From the NCBI RefSeq assembly GCF_018449725.1, contig NZ_JAAVVC010000027.1, positions 1 through 64,000 of the forward strand: 64,000 nt of DNA, read 5' to 3'. Every line of letters starts with the position of its first letter. Positions within the stretch are counted from its first letter, which is position 1. Source of the DNA: Pseudomonas sp. dw_612. GTDB lineage: Bacteria; Pseudomonadota; Gammaproteobacteria; Pseudomonadales; Pseudomonadaceae. Below the pieces are notes generated by a model that was not told where the DNA came from, searched no databases, and saw nothing but the letters and a program-made list of their open reading frames with translations. The position numbers were made by a program, and so were the translations under genes. Below, in pieces: positions 25,572 to 34,720 of the stretch.

Positions 25572-27212
25572 ATGAATTGGTTTTACGACCTCAAGCTATC
25601 AACCAAGCTCATCTGTTCCTTTGCACTCTGCGCATTCATTACGCTGGCGGTGGGATGGCTCGGGAGTAATGGGGTAACCGACCTTTCTGCTGCCCTCAAA
25701 CTGGTGTTCAGCAACAACCTGGTGTCCGTTGCCAAGACCGCCGAAGCCAAGAACAACGCCATCGCCCAGCACCGCGACCTGTATCACTTGCTATCAGCGA
25801 CTTCCGCCAACGCCACCATTACAGCGAAGAATGAAATTCTTGGCACGATGCGTATCAATCGCGCCGAAAGTGAAAAAGCCTTCGCCATCTATCGCTCAAC
25901 GCCTTTGGCCGACGATGAGCGCGCCGCGGGCGACAAGATGGAAGCGGATTGGCCGATCTACCAGTCGCTGATCGACCGCACCGTCAACCAGATCATGGCC
26001 GGTGATGTCGAGGGCGCAAGAACCTTGATGGACAACGACCTGCAAAAAGCCTACCGCAAGGTCATGGATGAACTGACCCTCATGGTGGAGTCAAACAATC
26101 GCCAGATCGGCGAAGGTGCCGAAGAGGCGGCAAAACTTGAAAGCGCCGCCAAAACCAACCTTTATATAGGCATTGTGCTGGCGTTCGTTGCCGCGCTTGC
26201 CCTGGGCTTGCTCATCAGCCGGTTAATCAGCCAGCCTATCGCCGAAGCGATGATGGGCGCCCGGCGCGTGGCCAGTGGCGATCTCAGCCAAGTCATGAAG
26301 AGCAGTCGCCGAGATGAAACCGGCCAGTTGCTGACCGCACTTTGCGAGATGCGCTTGAGCCTCCGGACCACCATTCAACAGATTGCCAGTGCGGCGGATC
26401 AACTCGCTTCCGCTGCCGAAGAACTCAACGTCGTGACCGAGGAAAGCAGCCGCGGCCTGATGCGCCAGAACGATGAAATCCAGCAGGCCGTCACTGCCGT
26501 CACAGAAATGACCTCGGTAGTTGAAGAAGTCGCGCGCAACGCCATGTCCACCTCTGAAGCGTCGAAAGTCACCAGCGACGAAGCCGCCATCGGCCGGGAT
26601 CAAGCCCTGGACGCCGTCAGCGCCATCAACAGCGTCACCGTGGAAATCACTACTTCAAGCACGATCGTCGAAGAACTCGCCGGACAGGTCAGGGACATCG
26701 CCAAGGTACTGGATGTGATTCGCGCCATTGCCGAGCAGACCAACCTGTTGGCACTCAACGCCGCCATCGAGGCTGCGCGCGCCGGCGAGCAAGGTCGTGG
26801 TTTCGCCGTGGTGGCGGACGAAGTGCGCGCATTGGCCGCCCGCACGCAAGCCTCGACCGGTGAAATCGAGGGCATGATCAGCTCGGTGCGCAACAGTGCC
26901 GACCGCGCCGTACTCGCCATGGGCAACAGTCGGTCGCTGGCCAGCGATACCCAGTCACTGGCCCAGGCCACCGGCGAGTCGCTGGAGCGCATCGCAACGA
27001 GTATCGCGCTGATCAACGACCGCAACATCGTGATTGCCACCGCGTCGGAGCAGCAGGCGAATGCGGCACGTGAGGTGGATCGCAATCTTGTGAACATCCA
27101 GGACCTGTCGACCCAGACGGCCGCCGGCGCCAACCAGACCAGCGCGTCCAGCCAGGATCTGTCGCGCCTGGCCATTTCGTTCAACAACCTGGTGAGTCAG
27201 TTCAAACTTTAA
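25572..27212 (+). CDS. Methyl-accepting chemotaxis protein (4HB-type sensor)
   Basis: Transmembrane chemoreceptor, 546 aa. TM1 is at about 11-30, followed by a periplasmic four-helix-bundle ligand domain (about 35-190), TM2 (about 197-215), HAMP (about 216-270) and the signalling coiled coil with the conserved hairpin tip NLLALNAAIEAARAGEQGR (about 395). It ends in FKL without the NWETF-type CheR tether, as in most Pseudomonas receptors. It is the first of four MCPs within 11 kb. The ligand is not predictable; 4HB domains bind amino acids, organic acids or aromatics. The ribosome site is poor (GCAGGCGC). Confidence 0.95.
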   Translation: MNWFYDLKLSTKLICSFALCAFITLAVGWLGSNGVTDLSAALKLVFSNNLVSVAKTAEAKNNAIAQHRDLYHLLSATSANATITAKNEILGTMRINRAESEKAFAIYRSTPLADDERAAGDKMEADWPIYQSLIDRTVNQIMAGDVEGARTLMDNDLQKAYRKVMDELTLMVESNNRQIGEGAEEAAKLESAAKTNLYIGIVLAFVAALALGLLISRLISQPIAEAMMGARRVASGDLSQVMKSSRRDETGQLLTALCEMRLSLRTTIQQIASAADQLASAAEELNVVTEESSRGLMRQNDEIQQAVTAVTEMTSVVEEVARNAMSTSEASKVTSDEAAIGRDQALDAVSAINSVTVEITTSSTIVEELAGQVRDIAKVLDVIRAIAEQTNLLALNAAIEAARAGEQGRGFAVVADEVRALAARTQASTGEIEGMISSVRNSADRAVLAMGNSRSLASDTQSLAQATGESLERIATSIALINDRNIVIATASEQQANAAREVDRNLVNIQDLSTQTAAGANQTSASSQDLSRLAISFNNLVSQFKL

Positions 27213-27407
27213 GTCTGCACGTTTATTTGCCGAGCCTGAGCAGGGTTTATCGCCCCGCTCATGCATGCAGGGGTAAGGACACTCCAAACATTCATCAAAC
27301 ATGCTGAATGACAACCTCACCCTTTGATCCGATCCCCCGCGTGGTCCTGGCGAACTATTCCCATGGCGAATATGTCGGCAAACGTAAGCATTTACCTGGA
27401 GTGATAT

Positions 27408-29036
27408 ATGTCCCTCAGAACACTGAACCTCGCCCCGCGCTCGGTTCTATGCTTCGGACTTTTCTGCTTGCTGATTATTGGCATGGGCCTGTTTGCCTTG
27501 CATCAGGCATCCGAGCTGAATGATGCAGAAGACCTCGTCGAAAACAATGTGCTTCCCACTGTCGAAGTACTGGGCGAATTGGACAGGAACTTTATAAGTA
27601 TTCGTCCTAACAATGCCAACTTGCGCAGCCCGCTCGAAACCGACGCGGTTAAAGCCAAGAGCGTGGAAGCCATCGCCACACTGCATGACAACACCGAGAA
27701 AAAAATGAAACGCCTGTCAGAACTGCTGATCACGGCCAAGGGCAAGGCCGTGTTCGAAGTGCTGGTAGCCGACACTCACGAATTCAATGCCATCGAAGAT
27801 AAATACCTGGCCCTTATCAGGACAGGCGATTTACCGGGCGCCAATAAATTTACCGCGACGGACGTCATACCCGGCATCACCAAGGTGTCCGATGGTATCA
27901 ACACATTGATCGAACTGGCTCAGCTCAAGGCCAAGGCGGCCGGCGAAGCCGCGGACACCGTCTATCTGCATACGCAGGTCATGGTCACCGTCATGATCGT
28001 CATCTCGTTGCTGGCGACCGTGTTGCTGGCCTGGCTGTACACCCGCAGCATCACTGTTCCGCTGGGCCAGTCCCTCGCGATCGCCCGGCGGATTGCCGAC
28101 AACGATTTCAGCCAGCCCATTGTGGTGAAAGGCTCGGATGAACTGGCGCAGTTGCTGATAGCGCTGGCCACCATGCAGACCAACCTGCGCAGGACGATCG
28201 CCCAGATTGGTGGCTCATCGACTCAGCTCGCCACCACCGCCGAACAAATGTTCGCGGTGACCGAGGACGCCTCCAAAGGAATGATTCGTCAGAACAATGA
28301 AATCGAGATGGCCGCCACGGCGATCACCGAGATGAGCACGGCGGTCGATGAGGTCGCCAGCAACGCGGCCCAGGCCTGCGCCGCAGCCACCCAATCGAGT
28401 GCCACCGCGTCGAGCGGACGTAGCCGCGTCGAAGAAACCCTCAACGCCATCGGCCTGATGGTCGCCAGCGTGCGCTCCACGTCCAGCGAGATCAAACGCC
28501 TTTCCGTCATGGCCGTGGACATCAGCAAGGTGCTGGACGTGATTCGCGCTATCTCCGAACAAACCAACCTGCTGGCCCTGAATGCGGCGATCGAGGCCGC
28601 GCGTGCCGGTGAGGCCGGGCGAGGTTTTGCGGTGGTGGCCGACGAGGTGCGAGCACTGGCTCATCGCACCCAGGTCTCGACCCAGGAAATCGAGCAGATG
28701 GTCGGCAGCATCCAGACCGGCACCGGCAACGCCGTGGCGTCCATGGACCAGACCACCGTGCAGGCCGAAAACACCTTGCGTCTGGCGGAGGCTGCGGGTC
28801 AGGCCCTGGCCGAGATCACCGAATCAATCATCCAGATCAACGAGCGCAACCTGCTGATTTCGACGGCGGCCGAAGAACAGGCCCAAGTCGCCCGGGAAGT
28901 CGACCGCAGCCTGGTCAGCATTCGCGATCTGTCGACGCAGACGGCCACCGGCTCCCACCAGACCTCGATTGTCAGCGGCGAGCTGTCGAAGTTGGCCGTC
29001 AACCTCAATGGTCTGGTTGAGCACTTCAGGCTGTAA
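27408..29036 (+). CDS. Methyl-accepting chemotaxis protein (4HB-type sensor)
   Basis: Chemoreceptor, 542 aa, with the same architecture as the receptor encoded 195 bp upstream: TM1 (about 15-33), periplasmic four-helix bundle, TM2 (about 190-210), HAMP and signalling domain with EQTNLLALNAAIEAARAGE. The signalling halves of the two proteins are close (both have MIRQN/LMRQN-NEI, DISKVLDVIRAI and LSTQTA blocks), while the periplasmic parts differ, as after duplication and sensor divergence. GGAG lies 6 nt before the ATG. The stop is followed 55 bp later by a gene encoding only an MCP-type sensor module. Confidence 0.95.
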   Translation: MSLRTLNLAPRSVLCFGLFCLLIIGMGLFALHQASELNDAEDLVENNVLPTVEVLGELDRNFISIRPNNANLRSPLETDAVKAKSVEAIATLHDNTEKKMKRLSELLITAKGKAVFEVLVADTHEFNAIEDKYLALIRTGDLPGANKFTATDVIPGITKVSDGINTLIELAQLKAKAAGEAADTVYLHTQVMVTVMIVISLLATVLLAWLYTRSITVPLGQSLAIARRIADNDFSQPIVVKGSDELAQLLIALATMQTNLRRTIAQIGGSSTQLATTAEQMFAVTEDASKGMIRQNNEIEMAATAITEMSTAVDEVASNAAQACAAATQSSATASSGRSRVEETLNAIGLMVASVRSTSSEIKRLSVMAVDISKVLDVIRAISEQTNLLALNAAIEAARAGEAGRGFAVVADEVRALAHRTQVSTQEIEQMVGSIQTGTGNAVASMDQTTVQAENTLRLAEAAGQALAEITESIIQINERNLLISTAAEEQAQVAREVDRSLVSIRDLSTQTATGSHQTSIVSGELSKLAVNLNGLVEHFRL

Positions 29037-29091
29037 CGGGTCATGGGTCACACGAAAACCATTAGCGATCAATTTGCATGAGACTCCCCCT

Positions 29092-29742
29092 ATGACGAAG
29101 TCCCTGAGGTTCCAGACGCTGGCGCTACTGATGACCAGCATCGTGTTGATATTGTCGATCAGCCTGGCGTGGCTTCATTTTCTTTCCAGCAACTTGCAAG
29201 ACTATAAAGACCTCATCGACGGGCCGCTGCAAGCATCGCACATGGCCGACGAAGCCAATTTGCAATTCAAGGTGCAAGTACAGGAGTGGAAAAACGTCCT
29301 GTTGCGCGGCAAGAACTCTGCCGATCGTGACGAACTCTGGAGCAAGTTCGAGGATCAGGAACGTCGTGTGCAGGACATCCTCAAGCACTTGAGCGTGCTC
29401 GAGGGTATCGACCCGGCCATCAAGGCCCGTGTGGGCAAACTCAGCGAGGAGCATCGCACCCTCGGGGACGCTTATCGAAAAGGCCGGGATGCGTTCGTTG
29501 CCGCGAATGCTGACTCTGTCGCGGGTGATCGGGCCGTCATCGGCATTGACCGCGCTGTCACCAAACAGATGAATCAATTGGTGATCGACCTGCGCTACCT
29601 GAGCAACACGCAATCGCAAGATATCAATGCTGACGCCAGCCAGACCATTCTGACGGGCACCCTGGCGATACTGGTCTCGGCGCTGATCCTGGGCATTTTC
29701 ACCTTGGTCTCGTCGCGCCGATTTCGCAGGATGATCGAGTAA
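29092..29742 (+). CDS. Stand-alone MCP-type periplasmic sensor (no HAMP or signalling domain)
   Basis: A 216-residue protein with TM1 (about 9-30), a helical periplasmic domain with charged heptads (about 35-185) and TM2 (about 188-206), ending ten residues later in SSRRFRRMIE, exactly where an MCP would enter its HAMP domain. No remnant of HAMP or signalling sequence follows in any frame before the next gene at 29794. It is either a deletion product of a receptor or an independent sensor that modulates the neighbouring full-length receptors. The ATG at 29092 has only a weak GAG upstream. The hydrophobic and heptad pattern is intact, so it does not look like a decaying gene. Confidence 0.75.
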   Translation: MTKSLRFQTLALLMTSIVLILSISLAWLHFLSSNLQDYKDLIDGPLQASHMADEANLQFKVQVQEWKNVLLRGKNSADRDELWSKFEDQERRVQDILKHLSVLEGIDPAIKARVGKLSEEHRTLGDAYRKGRDAFVAANADSVAGDRAVIGIDRAVTKQMNQLVIDLRYLSNTQSQDINADASQTILTGTLAILVSALILGIFTLVSSRRFRRMIE

Positions 29743-29793
29743 GCGCTCGCCTGATTCAGATTAACTTTTAAAGAGTAACCATGAGGACTCACC

Positions 29794-30222
29794 ATGTCTT
29801 GGAATCCGCGTCACTTGTCAGCAATACAATCGTTAACGGCCTCACAAGCTCGAATGATAGATATACAAGAATGCCTGAATCATCTCGAACTCATCCCGTG
29901 CGACCCGGATGCCGCCCGGTCTTTGATCGGGCATATAAGATGGTTGGCTCTGTCGGCCGACACTGCACTGCTCGCGACGACAAATATCTTCTGCCTCGAA
30001 CTTCACAAACTGATCAGCTCGCCGAGAATTGAACAAAAGCTAAAGGGGCCAACGCTGCAGACCCTCAAAAAATGCTGCAACTTATTGGCGTGGCAACTGG
30101 AGTTCACAAACCCGCGAACGGGTATTTTGCAAATGGACCGACTGGAAGAGATGACCCTGCTCAACAACTTGAAACAGTCGCTTAAAAACAACCTTGACGA
30201 AACACCTGATTCCACCAAATAG
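29794..30222 (+). CDS. Uncharacterised 142-aa protein in the chemosensory cluster
   Basis: I do not recognise a family. The predicted product is soluble, mostly helical, with leucine-rich stretches (DAARSLIGHIRWLALSADTA, LEELT-like LEEMTLLNNLKQSLKNN) and three cysteines (PCDPD, FCLE, KKCCN). TGAGGA lies 8 nt before the ATG, so translation is plausible. It is lower in GC than its neighbours. It sits between the orphan sensor module and the HDOD gene on the same strand, 51 bp after the former, and may be co-transcribed. A small helical adaptor in chemosensory signalling is one possibility, but nothing in the sequence proves it. Confidence 0.65.
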   Translation: MSWNPRHLSAIQSLTASQARMIDIQECLNHLELIPCDPDAARSLIGHIRWLALSADTALLATTNIFCLELHKLISSPRIEQKLKGPTLQTLKKCCNLLAWQLEFTNPRTGILQMDRLEEMTLLNNLKQSLKNNLDETPDSTK

Positions 30223-30307
30223 AAACGCCAGTTCATATTATAAAGACACCACCCCCCGTGATTATTTAACACCCTCCTCTGCCCTAATTGCGCAGATAGG
30301 TACCCTG

Positions 30308-31174
30308 ATGCTGACAGAACTCACCGCCGAACAAATAAAATTTGCCTTACAGGGCATCACTGTGCCCCCACAGCCACAAATAATGGTTGACCTGCAAATT
30401 GAACAGTACATGCCAGACCCTGACTTGAGTGAGATCGCCCGATTGATTTCACAAGACCCGGGCATGGCCGGCGCATTATTAAAATTAATCAACTCCAGCC
30501 ATTTCGGCTTGAGCAATCGTATTTCTTCGATTCAACGCGCGGTCAACCTGCTGGGCAGTCGGTCAGTCATTAATCTTATTAATGCTCTTTCCATCAAAAG
30601 CGAAATGAATGACGACGCCATCGTGACACTCAATCGATTCTGGGATACCGCCCAGGACGTTGCGATGACGTGCCTGACCCTGGCTAAGCGGATTGGATCG
30701 CAGGCGGTGGACGAAGCGTATGCGTTAGGGCTGTTCCATGATTGCGGGGTGCCCTTGATGTTCAAGAGATTCCCGAACTATATGGCTGTTCTGGAACAAG
30801 GCTACGCCTCGACCAGTTACAACCAGCGTGTCGTCGACGTCGAAAACAAGGCCTTTAATACCAATCACGCGGTCGTCGGTTATTTCACGGCAAAGGCCTG
30901 GCGCCTGCCTGAACACTTGAGCATCACCATTGCCAATCACCATAACGCAGTGGCTGTATTCAGTGACGAGTCCAGTCGACATAGCACACTCAAGAACCTG
31001 CTTTCCATTCTGAAAATGTCCGAACACATCTGCGAATCACATTTAATAATTGGCAAGTCACGCCAGGATCACGAGTGGGACAGCGTAGGCCATTTAATAC
31101 TCGATTATGTCGGATTATCCGAGTACGACTTCCAGGAACTCAAATCGAGTATTCGTGAGTTGGGCACCCGTTAA
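30308..31174 (+). CDS. HDOD-domain signalling protein
   Basis: HDOD proteins are HD-GYP relatives lacking the metal-binding catalytic residues, found in chemotaxis, c-di-GMP and cell-cycle pathways as scaffolds. This 288-residue protein has the domain across about 15-215: PPQPQIMVDLQ, DLSEIARLISQDPGMAGALLKLINS, IQRAVNLLGSRSVINLI, EAYALGLFHDCGVPLM. The start is the ATG at 30308; an earlier in-frame TTG would add 38 residues without family similarity. Its position among MCPs suggests a role in that pathway. A pair of hairpins follows the stop. Confidence 0.88.
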   Translation: MLTELTAEQIKFALQGITVPPQPQIMVDLQIEQYMPDPDLSEIARLISQDPGMAGALLKLINSSHFGLSNRISSIQRAVNLLGSRSVINLINALSIKSEMNDDAIVTLNRFWDTAQDVAMTCLTLAKRIGSQAVDEAYALGLFHDCGVPLMFKRFPNYMAVLEQGYASTSYNQRVVDVENKAFNTNHAVVGYFTAKAWRLPEHLSITIANHHNAVAVFSDESSRHSTLKNLLSILKMSEHICESHLIIGKSRQDHEWDSVGHLILDYVGLSEYDFQELKSSIRELGTR

Positions 31175-31192
31175 ACAATACCTGAAGCAAGA

Positions 31193-31224
31193 CTCATACC
31201 TTATGAGGTAGGGCGATGCCTACC
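31193..31224. other. Double hairpin downstream of the HDOD gene
   Basis: CTCATA-cct-TATGAG (31193-31207) runs directly into GGTAGG-gcgatg-CCTACC (31207-31224). There is no T-run. The second hairpin recurs, with one loop base changed, at 40189-40204. The rest of the 279-bp gap to the next MCP shows nothing I can name. Confidence 0.5.
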
Positions 31225-31453
31225 CCGACCACCAGAATGACCACCCAAAAATAGGCGCCACCCGATGGTTAATTGCTCAGTTGGATTCGTATTATTCCTA
31301 TATGAAGTTGTCAGTGCCGGTAGTCGTCGGCGCGTCGAACCACCGGCAGAAAAACTCAAATATTGAACGTAACAACCAACGTTCCTGAACGTCTGCGATC
31401 CAGAACATCCTCGCGTTAGGGCTCATGTTCTATTAACGATTGAGAACCCTGAA

Positions 31454-33076
31454 ATGCTGCAAAAAATCCCGCTGACTTTAAAGCTTTCATTGATGCCCAT
31501 CGTGGCCCTGATCGGACTTCTGATATTCGTCGGTTATACCTCGCTGCAGTTGTCCGACAATGATGCTCGACTGGTTGCTCTTGAGGACAACAGCTACCCC
31601 ATTCTGGAAAAAACCGACGCGGTGATTTTTCAGTTCTCGCGCTTGCCGGGGATGCTCAACGGCGCGGTGACCGCCGGAGAAATTTCAGCGCTCAACGACG
31701 TCCGAAAAGTGCTCGACGATATCGCCAGCAAGCAGCAGGAACTGCATGACCTGAGCCGCGACCAGCCGCAACGCAATCAACAGCTCGTGGCCTGGAATGA
31801 CGCCATCAAACGCTATTGCGACAACGCCCTGTCGGCTTCAAGGCAATTGATCGAAGGCAGCAGCACGTTCGAAAAACTACGCCCCAACCTCGATCGCATG
31901 GCCACCGATCTGCAAGCGGCCAATACCTTCGGCGACGCGTTTCGCGCGAATGCTTACAAGGTGTTCCAGGCCAGCCTGTCCCAGACCCGCACCGACAATG
32001 CGACCACAACCCACGCGGGTTATGGCCTGACACTGGTACTGGTGCTGCTGGTTACTTTTGGTTCGGTGGTCATGATTCGCCAGATCATGAAAAACATCCA
32101 TGGCGTCGTCGATTCACTGAGAGCCATTGCCAGCGGCGACGGCGATCTGACCCGGCGCGTCGATGTCCGTTCCGAGGATGAGATCGGCACCATGATCGTC
32201 CTGTTCAACAGCGTCCTCGACAAACTGCAAGGCACCCTTCGGCAAATCATCGATTCGGCCAACCCGCTGGGTGACGTGTCGAAGGAACTGTACCGCCTGA
32301 CCCAAAACTCGGAAGAAAACTCCAAGTCTCAGCAGGACCGTACCGACTCGATCAGTCGCGACATCCACACCATGACGGTGAGCATCCAGGAAGTGGCGCA
32401 GCGTTCGCAGCAAGCTTCCGAGGAAGCCGGTGCGGCCTCCAGGCAAGCCGATACGGCACGCCAGGTCATCAGTGGGTTGTCGGCCAACATCAGCGACCTT
32501 GGCGTCAGCGTCCTCAGTGCCGTGCAGGACATGCAGCAACTGGAAGAGGAAACCCAACAGGTCGGCACGGTACTGACCGTCATTCACAGCATCGCCGAGC
32601 AAACCAATCTGCTGGCCCTGAATGCCGCGATCGAAGCGGCCAGGGCCGGTGACCAGGGCCGTGGCTTCGCCGTGGTTGCCGATGAAGTGCGCTCCCTGGC
32701 GCAGAAAACCGCGGCCTCTACCGCCGAGATCCGGCAAATCATCCAGCGCCTGCAAAACAGCGCCAACAGCGTGCTCAGTGTCATGACGCTCAATGGCGAG
32801 AAAGCCCAAGCAAGCATCGCCAGCTCGGTACAGGCCACTGAAACGCTGGACGCCATCGCTCAGGCAGTGCGCGAAATCAACCAGCTCAATGCCGGCATCG
32901 CTCAATTCACACATGAGCAGATTGGCCTCAGCCATTCCATACAGAAAGACACGCAAGTCCTTCAGCAGGATTCCAAAGCATCCGCCCATGGTGCCGATGC
33001 CACTGCCCGCCTCGGCGAGCAGTTGGTCAGCACGGGCGATCACTTACGCGCGACAACCTCCCAGTTCCGCGTTTAA
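31454..33076 (+). CDS. Methyl-accepting chemotaxis protein
   Basis: Chemoreceptor, 540 aa: TM1 (about 10-30), helical periplasmic domain (about 35-185), TM2 (about 188-210), HAMP with GDGDLTRRVDVRSEDEIG (about 228-245), and a signalling domain with NLLALNAAIEAARAGDQGR. The signalling region differs from the two upstream receptors and is closer to the class with a GDGDLT HAMP junction. It ends FRV with no tether pentapeptide. The next gene, for an outer-membrane porin, begins 25 bp after the stop on the same strand, so receptor and porin may be co-expressed. Confidence 0.95.
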   Translation: MLQKIPLTLKLSLMPIVALIGLLIFVGYTSLQLSDNDARLVALEDNSYPILEKTDAVIFQFSRLPGMLNGAVTAGEISALNDVRKVLDDIASKQQELHDLSRDQPQRNQQLVAWNDAIKRYCDNALSASRQLIEGSSTFEKLRPNLDRMATDLQAANTFGDAFRANAYKVFQASLSQTRTDNATTTHAGYGLTLVLVLLVTFGSVVMIRQIMKNIHGVVDSLRAIASGDGDLTRRVDVRSEDEIGTMIVLFNSVLDKLQGTLRQIIDSANPLGDVSKELYRLTQNSEENSKSQQDRTDSISRDIHTMTVSIQEVAQRSQQASEEAGAASRQADTARQVISGLSANISDLGVSVLSAVQDMQQLEEETQQVGTVLTVIHSIAEQTNLLALNAAIEAARAGDQGRGFAVVADEVRSLAQKTAASTAEIRQIIQRLQNSANSVLSVMTLNGEKAQASIASSVQATETLDAIAQAVREINQLNAGIAQFTHEQIGLSHSIQKDTQVLQQDSKASAHGADATARLGEQLVSTGDHLRATTSQFRV

Positions 33077-33101
33077 CACCTCAACAACAGAGACGCCCCG
33101 A

Positions 33102-34259
33102 ATGTTCAATTATCGAGCCCTCAGCGCCCTCGCCATTTGCGTGGCCAGCGCACCAGCGTTTGCGCTGGATCAAGGAGATTACCGCTTCAATGGTTTCGGC
33201 ACTGTTGGCGTCACCCATCTGGGTGGCGAAAGCCAGAGTCACGGTTACGGCATCAGCGGCCAGACGACGGATGGCTGGCGTGGTGATCAGTTGTCCAAGC
33301 TGGGTGGTCAATTCCAGTACGGCCTGACCGACACCATCGATTTCACCGTGCAGATGCTGGCCAAGTCCTACAGCGACCAGTGGCGACTCAAACCGGAATG
33401 GCTGTACCTGTCCTGGGAAGCCACCGACAAACTGAAGTTCAGCGCGGGCAAGCTCGGTACCCCGATCTACATGTATTCGGAAACCCTCAACGTCGGGTTT
33501 ACCAATCCGTGGATTCGTCTGCCGGATGAGGTCTACAACCAGGTTCAGTTCAGCTCCTATCGGGGTGTCAGCGCGGTGTATACCGAACCCCTGCCTTTCG
33601 GCGCCCTCACCTTTCAGGTCGCTGGCGGACAGTCGACCAACGACAAGAACTACGTCATGGATGCCATGTACGAAGCCGATGCGAAGAATGCCTACTTCTC
33701 CAACGTGACCCTCAGCACCAACGATTTCGGTTCGTTGCGCCTCAGCTACACGCAAGCCAATTTGCATTCGAACGTGCATGACACGGTTGAGACTCCGTTT
33801 GGCCCTGCCGACCTGACCTTCATGCACCTGCAAGGCAACAAGGCGCAGTTTTCCTCGATCGGTTATCAGTACGACAACGGTACCTGGCTGAGCAGTAACG
33901 AAGCCACCAAGCTGAAGATCTCCGACGCGGGAACCGAGCCGGTCAACGCGTTCTACCTGATGGGCGGACGCCGCTTCGGCGACTTCCTGGCCCACGTCAC
34001 TTACGGGCAGATGGATGATGCTTCGGGACGTGAGTCATCCTGGACCTACGGCTTGAACTACAACGTCTCGCCTACCGTCGTGGTCAAGGGTGAGTTCAAA
34101 AGAGTCGATACCTCAGGAGGCGCTCCGGGGTTCTTCGCACGCAATACCCAGCAGACCATCGACGATATTTTCTATAGCGCCAGCAGCGGCCAGCAAGGTT
34201 CGCCTGCGCGCAACTTCGACGGCGACATCATCAGTATCGGCGTCGATTTCGTATTCTAA
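33102..34259 (+). CDS. Outer-membrane porin-like protein
   Basis: Predicted beta-barrel outer-membrane protein, 385 aa. A signal peptide (MFNYRALSALAICVASAPAF, cleavage about residue 22) precedes a chain of alternating hydrophobic/aromatic strands with acidic turns, ending in DVF-like VDFVF with terminal Phe, as barrels do. It lacks cysteines. I recognise a general porin-like fold but not the named family. It lies 25 bp after an MCP gene and 11 bp before a small PstS-like gene. Co-location of a porin, a small periplasmic binding-like protein and receptors suggests one nutrient-sensing unit. The chosen ATG at 33102 is the one that begins the signal peptide. Confidence 0.85.
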   Translation: MFNYRALSALAICVASAPAFALDQGDYRFNGFGTVGVTHLGGESQSHGYGISGQTTDGWRGDQLSKLGGQFQYGLTDTIDFTVQMLAKSYSDQWRLKPEWLYLSWEATDKLKFSAGKLGTPIYMYSETLNVGFTNPWIRLPDEVYNQVQFSSYRGVSAVYTEPLPFGALTFQVAGGQSTNDKNYVMDAMYEADAKNAYFSNVTLSTNDFGSLRLSYTQANLHSNVHDTVETPFGPADLTFMHLQGNKAQFSSIGYQYDNGTWLSSNEATKLKISDAGTEPVNAFYLMGGRRFGDFLAHVTYGQMDDASGRESSWTYGLNYNVSPTVVVKGEFKRVDTSGGAPGFFARNTQQTIDDIFYSASSGQQGSPARNFDGDIISIGVDFVF

Positions 34260-34270
34260 GGAGCGTTCCA

Positions 34271-34675
34271 ATGAAGCTGTCTATTGTCGCTCAAAGCGTA
34301 CTTGCACTATTGAGCATGGTCGGCGTGGCCCACGCCGAGGTTGCGGTAATTGTGAACCCGGCGCTGAGCACCGCGCCGACCCAGTCGGACGTGGCGAACA
34401 TTTTTCTGGGCAAGGACAAATCCCTCAAAGGGGTCGACCAGGACAACTGGAGCCCCACCAAGGAAAAGTTCTACACCGCCGTGACCAGCAAGAGCGAATC
34501 ACAGTTGAAGTCTTACTGGTCAGGCCTGGTGTTTACCGGCAAGGGTCAGCCGCTGCCGCACGTTGCTGATGATGGCGCAGTGGTCGGCCAGGTGAGCGCT
34601 CAAGCGGATGCCATCGGGTATGTGGACAAAGCGGCAGTGAACGACAAGGTCAAGGTGTTGTTTACCTTGCCTTGA
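34271..34675 (+). CDS. Small PstS-like periplasmic protein
   Basis: A 134-residue protein with a signal peptide (MKLSIVAQSVLALLSMVGVAHA, 1-22) and a half-length phosphate-binding-protein-like domain: VIVNPALSTAPTQSDVANIF, GKDKSLKG, FYTAVTSKSESQLKSYWSGL, QADAIGYVDKAAV. PstS itself is over 320 aa, so this is a single-lobe relative of the kind often annotated as phosphate ABC transporter substrate-binding protein without a transporter. AAGGAG precedes the ATG. It sits between the porin and an MCP gene, and no permease or ATPase is nearby, so a role in sensing rather than transport is likely. Confidence 0.8.
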   Translation: MKLSIVAQSVLALLSMVGVAHAEVAVIVNPALSTAPTQSDVANIFLGKDKSLKGVDQDNWSPTKEKFYTAVTSKSESQLKSYWSGLVFTGKGQPLPHVADDGAVVGQVSAQADAIGYVDKAAVNDKVKVLFTLP

Positions 34676-34720
34676 TGGCGGCACTGACGAACATGACAAC
34701 ACCTCTGAGTGGATGCCCCC

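Noticed and set aside
29092..29742. Pseudogene of an MCP
   Set aside because: There is no frameshifted remainder of HAMP or signalling domain downstream, so I kept it as a possible intact stand-alone sensor.
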